A stretch of 64,000 nt of DNA, from positions 1 through 64,000 of the forward strand of contig JAIBCC010000029.1 in NCBI GenBank assembly GCA_019694395.1. The letters run 5' to 3'. Each line of letters starts with the position of its first letter. Within the stretch, counting starts at the first letter, position 1. The stretch is from Pyrinomonadaceae bacterium. Its GTDB lineage: Bacteria > Acidobacteriota > Blastocatellia > Pyrinomonadales > Pyrinomonadaceae. The notes under the pieces are model-generated. The model saw nothing but the letters and a program-made list of their open reading frames with translations. It did no database searches and had not been told where the DNA came from. This document shows positions 31,943 through 41,239 of this stretch, piece by piece. Position numbers and translations under genes: made by a program.

Positions 31943-32599
31943 ATGAAAACACTGCTTGTCTTAAGTTTGGTTTTATGTGGTTTTATTACTACTTTCGCTC
32001 AGGAAAAAGTAATTCAAAAATCAGAGTTTGATGGAATTGTGAAAAATGTAATGGAGATCTTTAAATCCAGACCGTTTCGCATTACCTCAACTTCTGAAAT
32101 TCACGTTAACGGAAAGCCACAGGAAAATCGCGCATCAAAGACCGTAATCGAAGTTAATAAAAATAATCGGCGTTTTGTTAATGAGCGAACTTCAAGTGAA
32201 AAAACTTCCAAACGAGAATATATTCAAATTGGTGAAAAAGCATATTTACGGGAAGATAGCGGAGAGTGGAAGGAAACCAATATCATTGACCCGAATCAAA
32301 CCGGAAGTCTCAAGATTGTTAGTGAACAAATCGAATACAAATTGATCGGAACCGAAGCTCTTAACAATCAAGTTGTCAATGTTTATCTAAAGACATCAAA
32401 TAGTAAAAAAATAGATTCGGCTAATAATGATCAGGAAATTCTTTCGGTTGAATCAGTCAAATACTGGATTGACAAGGATGGATCGTTACTGAAAAGAGAA
32501 ACTAATCGTGAAAACAAAGTTGGAGCTTTGACTATTCATTTTCACGCTGTTTCGAAATTTGAATACGACCAAAATATTCAAATTTCTCCGCCCAAGTAA
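31943..32599 (+). CDS. Secreted hypothetical protein, 218 aa
   Basis: Signal peptide MKTLLVLSLVLCGFITTFA, then QEKVIQKSEFDGIVKNVMEI. The body is beta-rich and repetitive in charge (KTVIEVNKNNRRFVNERTSS, YIQIGEKAYLREDSGEWKET, VESVKYWIDKDGSLLKRETN), the sort of fold seen in LolA/LppX-like lipoprotein carriers, which would be consistent with but is not proved by sequence. AAAGGAG is 8 bases before the ATG. Alone between lgt and lspA. Confidence 0.65.
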   Translation: MKTLLVLSLVLCGFITTFAQEKVIQKSEFDGIVKNVMEIFKSRPFRITSTSEIHVNGKPQENRASKTVIEVNKNNRRFVNERTSSEKTSKREYIQIGEKAYLREDSGEWKETNIIDPNQTGSLKIVSEQIEYKLIGTEALNNQVVNVYLKTSNSKKIDSANNDQEILSVESVKYWIDKDGSLLKRETNRENKVGALTIHFHAVSKFEYDQNIQISPPK

Positions 32600-32654
32600 T
32601 AATTTGACGGATTTTGGATTTTGGATATGTTTTCTTCCTAAAACGGCGCAGAAG

Positions 32655-33188
32655 TTAAGCTGTTGATTTTGCCTGATTCTCTATCTTTTCTTGACTTGGT
32701 TTTTCTTTCTTTGTCCAAAACATATCCAAGATCAAAAGCCCTGCACCGAAACAAATTGCCATATCCGCTACATTGAAAACGGGATAATACCAATCTTTGT
32801 AATGAACCTGTATAAAATCAACGACAAAACCGAGGCGGAAACGATCAGTTAAATTGCCGATAATTCCGGCTAAAAGCAGAGCCAATGCGCCCAAAAGTCT
32901 GTCGTGAGTGCGCGGAACCCGCCAAAAATAAAACAGAACCAGAACAGCGGCAATACTGGCGACCGCAACTAATCCCCAACGTCCGGCATCTCCGTGACTG
33001 TCCAGCATACTAAAAGCTACGCCTGTGTTCTCAGCATAAACCAGATTCAGCAAATCAGAGATAATTTCTCTGTCTCCGCCAAAACGCAAATGTCGAACCG
33101 CCCAAGCCTTGGTGGTTTGGTCAATCATAAAGACCGCACCGGCGGCGAGGAGATATGCTAATTTCCAAAAAATATCTTGTCGTTTCAT
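32655..33188 (-). CDS. lspA: Lipoprotein signal peptidase II
   Basis: 177 aa, four membrane helices. Catalytic dyad motifs: GNLTDRFRLGFVVDFI (first Asp) and FNVADMAICFGAGLLIL (second Asp); NTGVAFSML is the third conserved box. Cuts the signal peptide of diacylglyceryl-prolipoproteins ahead of the modified Cys. It is upstream of ileS only by about 2.3 kb with unrelated genes between, and follows two secreted paralogues on the same strand. Confidence 0.96.
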   Translation of the reverse strand: MKRQDIFWKLAYLLAAGAVFMIDQTTKAWAVRHLRFGGDREIISDLLNLVYAENTGVAFSMLDSHGDAGRWGLVAVASIAAVLVLFYFWRVPRTHDRLLGALALLLAGIIGNLTDRFRLGFVVDFIQVHYKDWYYPVFNVADMAICFGAGLLILDMFWTKKEKPSQEKIENQAKSTA

Positions 33189-33198
33189 TGTATTTAAC

Positions 33199-33591
33199 TC
33201 AAGGAAAAATCGCTTTCGGAGCGTTAAATTCTTTCCACCAATTCATATCTGCAAAGTCGTCCGAACCAACCAGATATTTAATTACTTCCCATTTATCGCC
33301 GGACTTTTTTAATAAAGCCTTGACGTTATAATAATATTCTTCTTCGGTAGCGTTTACTTTTGGCAAACCCCTTAAATAAGCCCAATTACTTTTAACCTTG
33401 AAAAAAGCCGGATTGATTACCGCTTTTTTTACTCCGTCTGCGTCAATTTTTGCTTTCAAAGCGGAAATAATTTCTTTTTCCGTCTTTGAATTTTTTGGCG
33501 GAGTATAAACTTTTTGAGAAAAAACAGCCGGAGAAAATGTCAAAAAGATGAAACCGCTCAAAAATAAAATAAATCCTTTTGTCCTGCTCAT
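33199..33591 (-). CDS. Secreted small protein, paralogue B
   Basis: 130 aa with signal peptide ending FSQ. Shares with its neighbour (33606-34040) the start QKVYTPPKNSKTEKEIISAL, the centre NWAYLRGLPK, and the end WWKEFNAPKAIFP. The paralogue's two cysteines are replaced here (LVGSDDFADMNWW). Family known to me only as conserved hypothetical. 10 bases before lspA. Confidence 0.75.
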   Translation of the reverse strand: MSRTKGFILFLSGFIFLTFSPAVFSQKVYTPPKNSKTEKEIISALKAKIDADGVKKAVINPAFFKVKSNWAYLRGLPKVNATEEEYYYNVKALLKKSGDKWEVIKYLVGSDDFADMNWWKEFNAPKAIFP

Positions 33592-33605
33592 TCTTTACTA
33601 AAAAA

Positions 33606-34040
33606 CTATTCGGTATAAGGGAAAATCGCTTTCGGTGCTTTGTATTGCTTCCACCAACCTGCATAACAAACGTCCGTGCAGCCGATTGCATAAGTAACTA
33701 CTTTCCATTTCCCGCCTGTTTTTTTCAAAATAGCGAAAAAGTTATTGTCAAACATATCTGCGTCAATCGCTTCCTGATACGGAGTTCCTTTGTAATTCGG
33801 TTTTCCGCCGTTCATATTTTGCGGATCGCCGCCTAAAAAAGCCCAGGTGCCGTTACTGTTAAAATGTTCAACGGAGAATTGAATCTTTTGTTTCAATTCT
33901 TTTTCTATGGGAACGCGCAAAGCCGCTAAAATTGCAGTGCGTTCTGCTGAACCTTTTTCCGGCGAATAAACTTTTTGTGCTAAAGAAACAGTTGCCAAAG
34001 CCGCAACTAACAACAAACTAAATAATGATTTTTTCAGCAT
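33606..34040 (-). CDS. Secreted small protein, paralogue A
   Basis: 144 aa. Signal MLKKSLFSLLLVAALATVSLA, then QKVYSPEKGSAERTAILAAL. Centre TWAFLGGDPQ; end AIGCTDVCYAGWWKQYKAPK with two cysteines likely to bond. Tandem duplicate of the following gene, 14 bases apart, so expressed together. Function not known. Confidence 0.78.
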   Translation of the reverse strand: MLKKSLFSLLLVAALATVSLAQKVYSPEKGSAERTAILAALRVPIEKELKQKIQFSVEHFNSNGTWAFLGGDPQNMNGGKPNYKGTPYQEAIDADMFDNNFFAILKKTGGKWKVVTYAIGCTDVCYAGWWKQYKAPKAIFPYTE

Positions 34041-34049
34041 AAATTATTC

Positions 34050-34469
34050 CTATTTCAAATGTTTGGTGGCAACGTAAGGGTGTTTGGGATTCACAACAAG
34101 TTTTTCTCCTCGCGGATCAATTAAAACATCCATATCTTCCATCGGGATTGCACCTAACAAAATTTCTGCATCACCGGGTAAAACGGTTGCCCGAACACTT
34201 GTGGAACGATTTTCAAAGCGGACTTCGACAGGTCCGACTACATCGAATTCAATCAAAGTTTCATCTGCAAGTGTGCCAAACTGTTTTTCAATAATCGGCA
34301 AATCAAGTTGCGCTCTGACATTTTCGTTGATACAAAGCATATACGCCCCGCTATCAACTAACGCTTTAACTTTAACCTGCTTGATTTTGTCTTCATCCAA
34401 ATATCCTCGACGATGCAAAACCAAATCGTCAACACTTATTAAATCAATTTCTGCATAAACTAATCCCAT
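34050..34469 (-). CDS. Clan AA (retropepsin-like) aspartic protease, 139 aa
   Basis: KVKALVDSGAYMLCINENV carries the D-S-G-A catalytic motif, and later ILLGAIPMEDMDVLID holds the hydrophobic ILLG loop of the fold. Single-domain proteases of this size work as homodimers. No signal peptide: cytosolic. The ATG at 34469 is preferred over 34532 because GGGAGTG precedes it and homologues typically begin MGLVYAEIDL. Substrate unknown. Confidence 0.8.
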   Translation of the reverse strand: MGLVYAEIDLISVDDLVLHRRGYLDEDKIKQVKVKALVDSGAYMLCINENVRAQLDLPIIEKQFGTLADETLIEFDVVGPVEVRFENRSTSVRATVLPGDAEILLGAIPMEDMDVLIDPRGEKLVVNPKHPYVATKHLK

Positions 34470-34643
34470 CTCATTCACTCCCGTTTCGTAAGTTCCGTAA
34501 TTTTTTCTTTCTTTGGGGACAAGTTTTAGCATAACTAATTCATTATACTGTTAGATGAAACTATTTAAAACAATTTGCCCGCCAAATTTTACGAATAATG
34601 GAAATAATTTTTCGTAAATTCAGTGAGCAAGTTTTATAAAAAC

Positions 34644-35441
34644 TTAATTTACGTTGTTTTTGTAAATTTGAATTTCCCTGACTAAATCATAGGCATCAAA
34701 TGTTTTAGGTATTGAGGTTAGAGACTTTAAAAGGATTTCTTTGCGTTCAGCATAAAATAGGTGAGAAATCACCTTATCTATAATCTCTTGAGGCTTTTGT
34801 TTTAAGCAAATCAGAAACCGTTTAGGATTTTTCTTAAACTCATCTGTTACCATACCTGAGAATGATTCTGCATACGCTCCATCAACTTCATTGACTAAAT
34901 CAAAAGCCTCAGTTAAAAAACTTCCGTCGGAATCATTGACCTTAATTATGTCACTTATTAGATGAAGAATATGGTCTTTTTCAAATTTCGATTCTGCTTT
35001 ATCCTCGTAAAGAGCAAATGTCGAGAGTAATTTTTTTTGATTAGCTTTTTCATTGTGTTTTAGTTTGATTAGCAAATACGAAGTTTTAGATTGGATTTCG
35101 TAGTCGTTTTTATCTTCGTTTTGCAATACAACCAAATCTCTAATAATTTTCTGGCGCGGAATACTGAAAATGTATTTTAGAAATTTCTGGTCTTCTTTTA
35201 TGTTCCTAAATTCATTTTTCGTGTAATCAAATTCATTTTCACTAAAATTGTAAAAGCGTTTGATTCGTTTTTTGAGTTCGGAATCTTCAGTTTTATTGTT
35301 ACTTGTGGTATTTGCCACAGATTCATTATTATTGCTAATTTCGCTGTTATTTGGTGACGTAGGATTATCAGAAGGTTGCACATAATCCTGATTACAAGAG
35401 AAAAACAAAGCAGTCAAAAATAAAATCACACTTTTCAACAT
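34644..35441 (-). CDS. Putative lipoprotein, 265 aa
   Basis: Signal with lipobox LFFSC (Cys16), then a low-complexity Ser/Asn/Thr linker (SDNPTSPNNSEISNNNESVA) and about 210 residues of helical, charged protein (KRFYNFSENEFDYTKNEFRN; YLLIKLKHNEKANQKKLLST). HEAT-like repetition is possible. Distinctly AT-rich, suggesting acquired DNA. Not related to any family I recognise. AGGAG precedes the ATG. Confidence 0.65.
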   Translation of the reverse strand: MLKSVILFLTALFFSCNQDYVQPSDNPTSPNNSEISNNNESVANTTSNNKTEDSELKKRIKRFYNFSENEFDYTKNEFRNIKEDQKFLKYIFSIPRQKIIRDLVVLQNEDKNDYEIQSKTSYLLIKLKHNEKANQKKLLSTFALYEDKAESKFEKDHILHLISDIIKVNDSDGSFLTEAFDLVNEVDGAYAESFSGMVTDEFKKNPKRFLICLKQKPQEIIDKVISHLFYAERKEILLKSLTSIPKTFDAYDLVREIQIYKNNVN

Positions 35442-35481
35442 AAATTCTCCTCAAAAGTTAATAGCAACCCTTCTTTATAGA

Positions 35482-38304
35482 CTAACCCTTTTCAATCTCG
35501 CCCAATGCTGTTGAACATCTTTCGCAAACGGTCGGATATTTTTCCGATTCACCGACGCGGATCGAATAATTCCAGCAGCGGTCGCATTTTTGTCCGTCAG
35601 CTTTTTTGATTTCGACAGCGAAAGCGTCCGATTCGTGGACTTCGACCTGCGAAACGATAAAGATATAGCGCAGATCATTGAAATAATCGAGCAGAAAATA
35701 AGTTGTATCTTTATCGGCTTTTAAGATGACTTTTGCTTCTAAACCCGAACCGATCAGTTTTTCGATTCTTGCCTCTTCGAGCTTTTTCAAAACCGCATCA
35801 CGGATTCCGAAAATGCGTTCCCAATTTGCCAGAAGTTGAGAATTATCAGCAGTTTCCGCTTTGGGAAATTCTGCCAGATGCACCGATTCAACTTTTTGAT
35901 TCGGCAGATTTTCAAAGGCTTCGTCCGCCGTGAAAACCAGAATCGGAGCGAGCAAGCGACACAAAGAATCAGCGATTTTATAAAGCGCGGTTTGTGCGGA
36001 ACGTCTCGCGTGCGACTTGGGCGCGGAGGTGTAAAGACGGTCTTTGATGATGTCAAAATACTGCGCCGAAAGCGTCACGGTGCAGAAGTTGTAGAGCGCG
36101 GAATAAACGACCTGAAAATCGTATTTTTCGTAGCCTTGAACAACTTTTGCCGTCACATTTGCCAAACTCGCCAATGCCCAACGGTCAATTTCGAGCAAAT
36201 CTTCAACTGCATCGGTTTCGGGGTCAAATCCGTCCAGATTTCCAAGGGCGTAACGCAAAGTGTTACGCAATTTGCGGTAAGTATCCACCACGCGGTCAAG
36301 AATTTCTTTTGAACAGCGCATATCTTCGGTGTAATCTACCGCCGCTGCCCACAAACGCAGGATTTCCGCGCCGGATTGTTTGACGATTTCGTTTGGCGAA
36401 GTGACGTTGCCGAGCGATTTCGATTGTTTGCGACCTTCGCCGTCAACCACCCAACCGTGCGTCAAAATTTGTTTATACGGCGCAGAATCGTGAGCCGCGA
36501 TGCCGCACATCAAACTGGAATTGAACCAGCCGCGATATTGGTCGCCGCCTTCCAGATAAACGTCCGCCGGAAAATGCAGAGTTTCGCCGCGAGTTTCCAG
36601 AACTGCTACGCAGCTTGAACCCGAATCGAACCAAACGTCGAGAATGTCGGTTTCTTTGGCGAAATCTATGGAAGAACATTTTTCACATTTGTAACCTGCG
36701 GGAAGCAGTTCAGATGCTTCTTTGTTATACCAGGCATCGGCAGTTTCTTTCGCAAAAATATCGGCAACGTGGTAGATGACGTTGGCATCAATCACAACGT
36801 GCGAACAGTCTTCGCAATGAAACGCGACAATCGGCACGCCCCAAACTCTTTGCCGTGAAACGCACCAATCGGGACGACCTTTGAGCATATTTGCCATCCG
36901 ACCTTCGCCCCAAACGGGATGCCATTTTGTTTCGGCAACTTCGCGCAAAGCCTGTGAACGTAGAGATTTATCTTCGCCATTGTCCATCGAGATAAACCAT
37001 TGCGGAGTCGCCCGATAGATCACAGGTTTATGCGAACGCCAGCCGTGCGCGTAACGGTGCGAATAATCTTCCGCGTGGAGCAATACCCCCGTTTCACGCA
37101 AAAACTCAACGATTTTCGGATTTGCTTTGAAAACGAATTCGCCCGCAAAATGTTCGACTTCGGGCGTGAATTTTCCGGCATTATCTACGGGACAATAAAC
37201 CGGCAAGCCGTAACGCTGACCGATATAAAAGTCATCCGTTCCGTGTCCGGGCGCGGTGTGAACCAAACCCGTTCCGGCGTTTTTATCGGATTTCGATTCT
37301 TCGTCACCCGGCGAATTATCGCCCAGCGTAACGTGTTCGCCGAGCATTACCAGCGAATCACGCTCCAACCAGGCGTGCTTGCAAACTAATCGGTCGAGTT
37401 TTTCACCTTTGAATTTAGCGATTTCCTTTCCTTCAAAACCGCATTTTTCCGAAACGTCTTTGACCAATTCGGTTGCAATTACATAAACCTCATCACCAAC
37501 TTCCACCGCCGAATATTCAAAATTCGGATTGACCGAAATTCCTAAGTTTGCCGGAAGCGTCCAAGGGGTTGTCGTCCAGATGATAAATTTGACGTTTTTC
37601 CCCGAAAGTGCTGAATCTATTGTGCTTGCATCAGATTTCAAAGGAAATTTGACATAAACTGACGGCGAAACGACTTCTTTGTATTCGACTTCTGCTTCCG
37701 CCAGAGCCGTTTGGTCGTAAACGTCCCAGTAAACCGGACGCGCTCCGCGATAGACGTAGCCGCGTTCGACAAATTTTCCGAACAGACGGGCAGTTTCCGC
37801 TTCGTATTCGTGCGACATCGTTAAATACGGATTTCCCCACTCGCCCAAAATTCCGAGACGCTGAAAATCACGCGTTTGATTATTCATCGCCGTCGAAGCG
37901 TGATCGCGGCAGATCTTGCGGAAAGTATTGGTCGGGATTTCCTCTTTATTCTTGCCTTTCTCCTTTAATTTGCGCTCGACATAATTTTCAATCGGCAAAC
38001 CGTGACAGTCGTAGCCCGGAACGTAGGGAGATTGAAAACCCATCATCGTGCGGGATTTAACCACAAAATCTTTGAGAATTTTATTCAAAGCCGTGCCGAT
38101 GTGAATGTCGGCGTTCGCATACGGCGGACCGTCGTGCAAAATGAATTTTTGCTTATCTTTACGCGATTCCAAAATCGTTTCGTAAAGTTTGCTGTCAGTC
38201 CATTTTTTCAAACGGGCAGGTTCGGCTTGTCCCAAATTCGCTTTTTGGGAAAAATTAGTTTTTGGTAAATTAACGGTTTTCTTCAGTTCTAAAGGTTCGC
38301 TCAT
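35482..38304 (-). CDS. ileS: Isoleucyl-tRNA synthetase
   Basis: About 940 aa, typical bacterial IleRS. HIGH motif in PYANADIHIGTALNKIL near residue 67, the editing CP1 domain including TTTPWTLPANLGISV, KMSKS variant GRKQSKSLGNV near 610, and the C-terminal zinc finger CDRCWNYSIR...CERC. Charges tRNA-Ile; a CAU tRNA that may be its Ile2 substrate is encoded at 23118-23190. The ATG at 38304 is 9 bases inside the longest frame and begins MSEPLELKKTVNLP. It is followed by a distinct lipoprotein on the same strand. Confidence 0.97.
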   Translation of the reverse strand: MSEPLELKKTVNLPKTNFSQKANLGQAEPARLKKWTDSKLYETILESRKDKQKFILHDGPPYANADIHIGTALNKILKDFVVKSRTMMGFQSPYVPGYDCHGLPIENYVERKLKEKGKNKEEIPTNTFRKICRDHASTAMNNQTRDFQRLGILGEWGNPYLTMSHEYEAETARLFGKFVERGYVYRGARPVYWDVYDQTALAEAEVEYKEVVSPSVYVKFPLKSDASTIDSALSGKNVKFIIWTTTPWTLPANLGISVNPNFEYSAVEVGDEVYVIATELVKDVSEKCGFEGKEIAKFKGEKLDRLVCKHAWLERDSLVMLGEHVTLGDNSPGDEESKSDKNAGTGLVHTAPGHGTDDFYIGQRYGLPVYCPVDNAGKFTPEVEHFAGEFVFKANPKIVEFLRETGVLLHAEDYSHRYAHGWRSHKPVIYRATPQWFISMDNGEDKSLRSQALREVAETKWHPVWGEGRMANMLKGRPDWCVSRQRVWGVPIVAFHCEDCSHVVIDANVIYHVADIFAKETADAWYNKEASELLPAGYKCEKCSSIDFAKETDILDVWFDSGSSCVAVLETRGETLHFPADVYLEGGDQYRGWFNSSLMCGIAAHDSAPYKQILTHGWVVDGEGRKQSKSLGNVTSPNEIVKQSGAEILRLWAAAVDYTEDMRCSKEILDRVVDTYRKLRNTLRYALGNLDGFDPETDAVEDLLEIDRWALASLANVTAKVVQGYEKYDFQVVYSALYNFCTVTLSAQYFDIIKDRLYTSAPKSHARRSAQTALYKIADSLCRLLAPILVFTADEAFENLPNQKVESVHLAEFPKAETADNSQLLANWERIFGIRDAVLKKLEEARIEKLIGSGLEAKVILKADKDTTYFLLDYFNDLRYIFIVSQVEVHESDAFAVEIKKADGQKCDRCWNYSIRVGESEKYPTVCERCSTALGEIEKG

Positions 38305-38342
38305 AAAATTCAAAAAAATGATTTTACAACAATAAGTAAAGT

Positions 38343-38424
38343 TTCACAGGGATTCAGGGGATAAGAAGGGATATTTTTTGCTATTTTTTCAATTATCCAA
38401 TTGCATCTCCTACATCCCTGTGAA
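38343..38424. repeat. Intergenic palindrome, CACAGGGAT family, copy 1
   Basis: ttcacagggattcagggga... against ...ctacatccctgtgaa. Lies upstream of ileS. Relatives at 45408-45558 and 59381-59430. Confidence 0.8.
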
Positions 38425-38431
38425 TTAAAAA

Positions 38432-38461
38432 TAAAAAATCCTAAGTTTTTGCAACTTAGGA
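38432..38461 (-). terminator. Intrinsic terminator of the NTR/carboxypeptidase-like protein gene
   Basis: TCCTAAG and CTTAGGA pair across a 9-base loop, followed on the minus strand by TTTTTTATTTTT. About 130 bases beyond the stop at 38590. Confidence 0.8.
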
Positions 38462-38589
38462 CTCACGGCACAATTAGATTTTCGTTCCAACCTTTTAGCC
38501 GTTGTCCTCCGAAATAATAATGCTAATTATGATGGTAAAAACTTTCATCGCTTTTATTTATCGCAGATTTTGGAGATTTGGTCAACGAT

Positions 38590-39969
38590 TTAGCTAGGCT
38601 TTTCTCCGCAACTTCCCGAAAAACCTGTTTCCGATAAAACAAGTTTGATATTCTTCAGGTCTTTATCCAGAGTTATTTTGTTTAGGGGAGAATACCTGGA
38701 ACCGTCTTTTTCGCTTCTTGATTCTAACCAGTAACTCGTTCCTTTGAAACCTAACATCTTGAAATTCCCGTTTTCATCTGTTTCGGTAGAAACTGCACCC
38801 GATTCGATTGTAAAACCATTTGGCTTAGAGTTTTGCGGACATAGCAATAAAACTTCTGTTTTGGCGGCTGGTTTGCCATCTGCAAAAAACACCTGTCCCT
38901 CAATGCTTCTGATTTGATATTCATCAGGGAGTGGAAAATTTATTCCTTCAACCTTTTCGCCTAAACCGATTTTGATAATTTTAGCTTTTTTTCGGTCGAA
39001 AGTGCCGGGATAGTAATATTTACGATTTTTATTGTAATCTTCGTGGTCTAATTCAATATACAAAATGTAGTTACCGGGAGGAATACCTTCGACACTAAAA
39101 TCTCCTTTTTCATTGTCCGAATGTCCGTAAATTTCTCTTTCAATCTTTCCTGTTGAAGCTAAACGCAGAGAAAGGGAGTCATACCCAATGCCATTTTTGT
39201 CGAACGATTTGCCGATAATTGTTCCTTTGAAATAGGCTTCAAATCTGACTTGAGCCGTTCCTCTATCAGCTACAGTGACCTCTTCAAAATCATCTTCAAC
39301 AAACAAATGTTTTGGCAAAATTGGTTCAACCCGATATTTTCCAGCCCTAATTTTATTTAATTGGAAATCTCCGTTTTTATTGGAAATAACTGTTCTTGAA
39401 TTTCCATCTTCGCCTGTAATTTTAAGTTTTATGTTAGACAAAGGTTTAGCACCACCGCCATACATTTTTTTATTATCAAGCCAAATTCTTCCCTCTAAAT
39501 TGCCTCCTGTTCCTATTGGCGGAAGATTACGCAAAAACTTCAAGTCCTCTTTAACTTCTTTCCCCTTTATTGGAGCAGTTCTTGTGCAAACACCACTAGA
39601 CAAAAATTTGTTGTCTTTGGTTTCATAAGAATAAGCATAAACAAGATAAGTTTCTCCACTAATTAAACCGTAATCACCGCAACTTGTCCCTCTCATACTT
39701 GAAATTGCAATAGTTATTTCTTCGGAAATATTGCCCTTGAAATTTTCCAAGGTCTTAAACTTAACCATTCCTGCTTCAAGTTCCTGTTTTTTCCCCTTTT
39801 CATATTCAACAGAAAACTTCTCTGTTCCACCCAGCATTTTGCCGATAAATACAGCCTCTGCCTCATTAAACGCTGTTGGCGGCTCACTGTAAGCGCAACT
39901 ACAGGCGTAAATTGTCAACGAGGGTAAAAAAAATAAAATTGTTGCGATTAGAACGGAAAAGTTTTTCAT
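38590..39969 (-). CDS. Secreted protein with NTR/TIMP-like N-terminus and carboxypeptidase-regulatory repeats
   Basis: About 459 aa. Signal peptide ends before ACSCAYSEPP; that CxC start with AFNEAEAVFIGKM is the tissue-inhibitor-of-metalloprotease (NTR) pattern found in many bacteria. Beyond residue 155 three beta domains of the CarboxypepD_reg type follow (EGRIWLDNKKMYGG, GDFQLNKIRAGKYRV; GDFSVEGIPPGNYILYI; GNFKMLGFKGTSYWL), i.e. Ig-like folds found in surface proteins. The ATG at 39969 is taken over a GTG 15 bases earlier. Possibly a cell-surface adhesin or protease inhibitor; role unknown. Confidence 0.7.
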   Translation of the reverse strand: MKNFSVLIATILFFLPSLTIYACSCAYSEPPTAFNEAEAVFIGKMLGGTEKFSVEYEKGKKQELEAGMVKFKTLENFKGNISEEITIAISSMRGTSCGDYGLISGETYLVYAYSYETKDNKFLSSGVCTRTAPIKGKEVKEDLKFLRNLPPIGTGGNLEGRIWLDNKKMYGGGAKPLSNIKLKITGEDGNSRTVISNKNGDFQLNKIRAGKYRVEPILPKHLFVEDDFEEVTVADRGTAQVRFEAYFKGTIIGKSFDKNGIGYDSLSLRLASTGKIEREIYGHSDNEKGDFSVEGIPPGNYILYIELDHEDYNKNRKYYYPGTFDRKKAKIIKIGLGEKVEGINFPLPDEYQIRSIEGQVFFADGKPAAKTEVLLLCPQNSKPNGFTIESGAVSTETDENGNFKMLGFKGTSYWLESRSEKDGSRYSPLNKITLDKDLKNIKLVLSETGFSGSCGEKPS

Positions 39970-40006
39970 AGCTGTATTTTTCACGAATTGTGCAAATTAA
40001 GTCAAT

Positions 40007-40042
40007 GAAAAAGCCCAATTTCGCAACTATTGAATCGGGCTT
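40007..40042 (-). terminator. Intrinsic terminator of the second PqqD-like gene
   Basis: aagcccaatt (40011-40020) and aatcgggctt (40033-40042) pair with one mismatch; the minus strand then reads TTTTTC. It is 7 bases beyond the stop. Confidence 0.8.
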
Positions 40043-40048
40043 AAATTA

Positions 40049-40624
40049 TTACGGATTCATTACACAAGCTCCGTTTACGCAACTGGAACCAACTAGACAA
40101 ACAGCATTACAGAATTGGCAACCAACAATTCCGGGCGGATAAGAGCCTTGAAAACCATTTTGTAAATCATAGCATCCGGCAGGATAAGGAAAACCAAAAG
40201 GCGATTGAGCCGGGCAAAATGTCTCTCCGGCAGCGCAAGATGCCGCGTGAACTGCACTTGGAGCAATTACGGAAGTTATTACCGGCAAGGCTACGGCAGT
40301 CGCCAAACCAGCTTTACGAATCATCTCGCGTCGGGATGTTTTATCTGTTTTGGATTGATAATTTTCGAGCAGATTTTCTTTACTTAAATTTTCTAAGGCA
40401 ATTTCGACTAATTCATTCGGAATCAGTTGATTAGTTTGTTTTTGGAATTGATTGGAAATGGCGGTAACATTTTTTTTACCATTACAAAGCTGCCAAATTG
40501 CGGCGGAAGTTTCGTTCAGACAAAAGACTTTATTGGTTTTCAAATCATAGACCAAAATGTCTTCGTTAAATTCCTGCACCACAATATCTTTTTGACGGGC
40601 AAGCGGAAAATTATCCTGTTTCAT
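40049..40624 (-). CDS. PqqD-like domain / twin-arginine segment / Cys-rich tail protein, copy 2
   Basis: 191 aa. Residues 10-90 are the same PqqD-like domain as in 16429-17058 (DILVYDLKTNKVFCLNETSA), residues 97-128 the same mid-protein twin-arginine segment (SRREMIRKAGLATAVALPVI, ending VHAA). The tail is different: 64 residues, 8 cysteines (SCAAGETFCPAQ, GCYDLQ, GCQFCNAVCLVGSSC, GACVMNP) and Pro/Gly-rich. AAGGAG lies 5 bases before the ATG; a terminator follows directly. Stand-alone gene; no modification enzyme or transporter is next to it. Confidence 0.72.
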   Translation of the reverse strand: MKQDNFPLARQKDIVVQEFNEDILVYDLKTNKVFCLNETSAAIWQLCNGKKNVTAISNQFQKQTNQLIPNELVEIALENLSKENLLENYQSKTDKTSRREMIRKAGLATAVALPVITSVIAPSAVHAASCAAGETFCPAQSPFGFPYPAGCYDLQNGFQGSYPPGIVGCQFCNAVCLVGSSCVNGACVMNP

Positions 40625-40861
40625 TTCTATCTCCTTAATTTTTATTGTTTGGGAGTGTTCAATTAAGGAGTGATTTTTATTATCAAAATGTAACGGGAAT
40701 TTTTTTGAGAATTATTTGGTAAAAAAAGAATCGTTGTAGAAAGGCAATTTGAAAGCCAAAAAAATGATAGGTCAACTTTTTTTGGGTTTTCTTAATTGAA
40801 GATTCTAAAGCCTAAACCTGCCTATCTTCTCGCTCGGTTTCTCCGGCTTTGCATATAACGC

Positions 40862-41122
40862 CTAGTTCTGCTCCTGTTTTTCGTAAATTCCATCACGGCT
40901 CATTGCGTAATCGGAAAGCGGTTTAGCATTAGTCGGCAAACTTTTCTCGAAATAATCTGCTAATTCATTAGCAAGTTCTTCAAAATTATCATCAACTTGG
41001 GATTCATTTTTTGCTAACCTCTCCAACGCAATTTCCTCAATCTTCCGTCCTTTCGCTTTGGCTTCTTTGGCAAGCGGTTGATAGATATTTTCGGGGATTT
41101 TGATGGTTATTGAGTGTGTCAT
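40862..41122 (-). CDS. Antitoxin-like protein, 86 aa
   Basis: MTHSITIKIPENIYQPLAKE then AKAKGRKIEEIALERLA is the ribbon-helix-helix type start common in antitoxins and small DNA-binding regulators. No toxin (PIN or RelE-like) follows on either side: 230 bases of empty sequence lie after it. It would then be an orphan. A half-copy of a GGCAGAAAC element lies just upstream at 41186-41218. Confidence 0.6.
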   Translation of the reverse strand: MTHSITIKIPENIYQPLAKEAKAKGRKIEEIALERLAKNESQVDDNFEELANELADYFEKSLPTNAKPLSDYAMSRDGIYEKQEQN

Positions 41123-41185
41123 TTTTGTTACCTCGGGAGTATTTTAGCGCAAAAATATTTAGATGATAATAATTTTTCTAAAAAA

Positions 41186-41218
41186 GGCAGAAACGTGACT
41201 GTTAATAAGCGTATTTCA
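41186..41218. repeat. Half copy of the GGCAGAAAC palindrome family
   Basis: ggcagaaacgtgactgtt..agcgtatttca matches one arm of 21616-21713. There is no opposite arm. It lies between an orphan antitoxin-like gene and a nuclease gene. Confidence 0.65.
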
Positions 41219-41239
41219 GAAAAAGAGATACTTACTCTT

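Noticed and set aside
38305..38589. T-box riboswitch upstream of ileS
   Set aside because: No T-box consensus (tggnaccgcg) is seen; the gap holds a palindrome and a terminator for the neighbouring gene.
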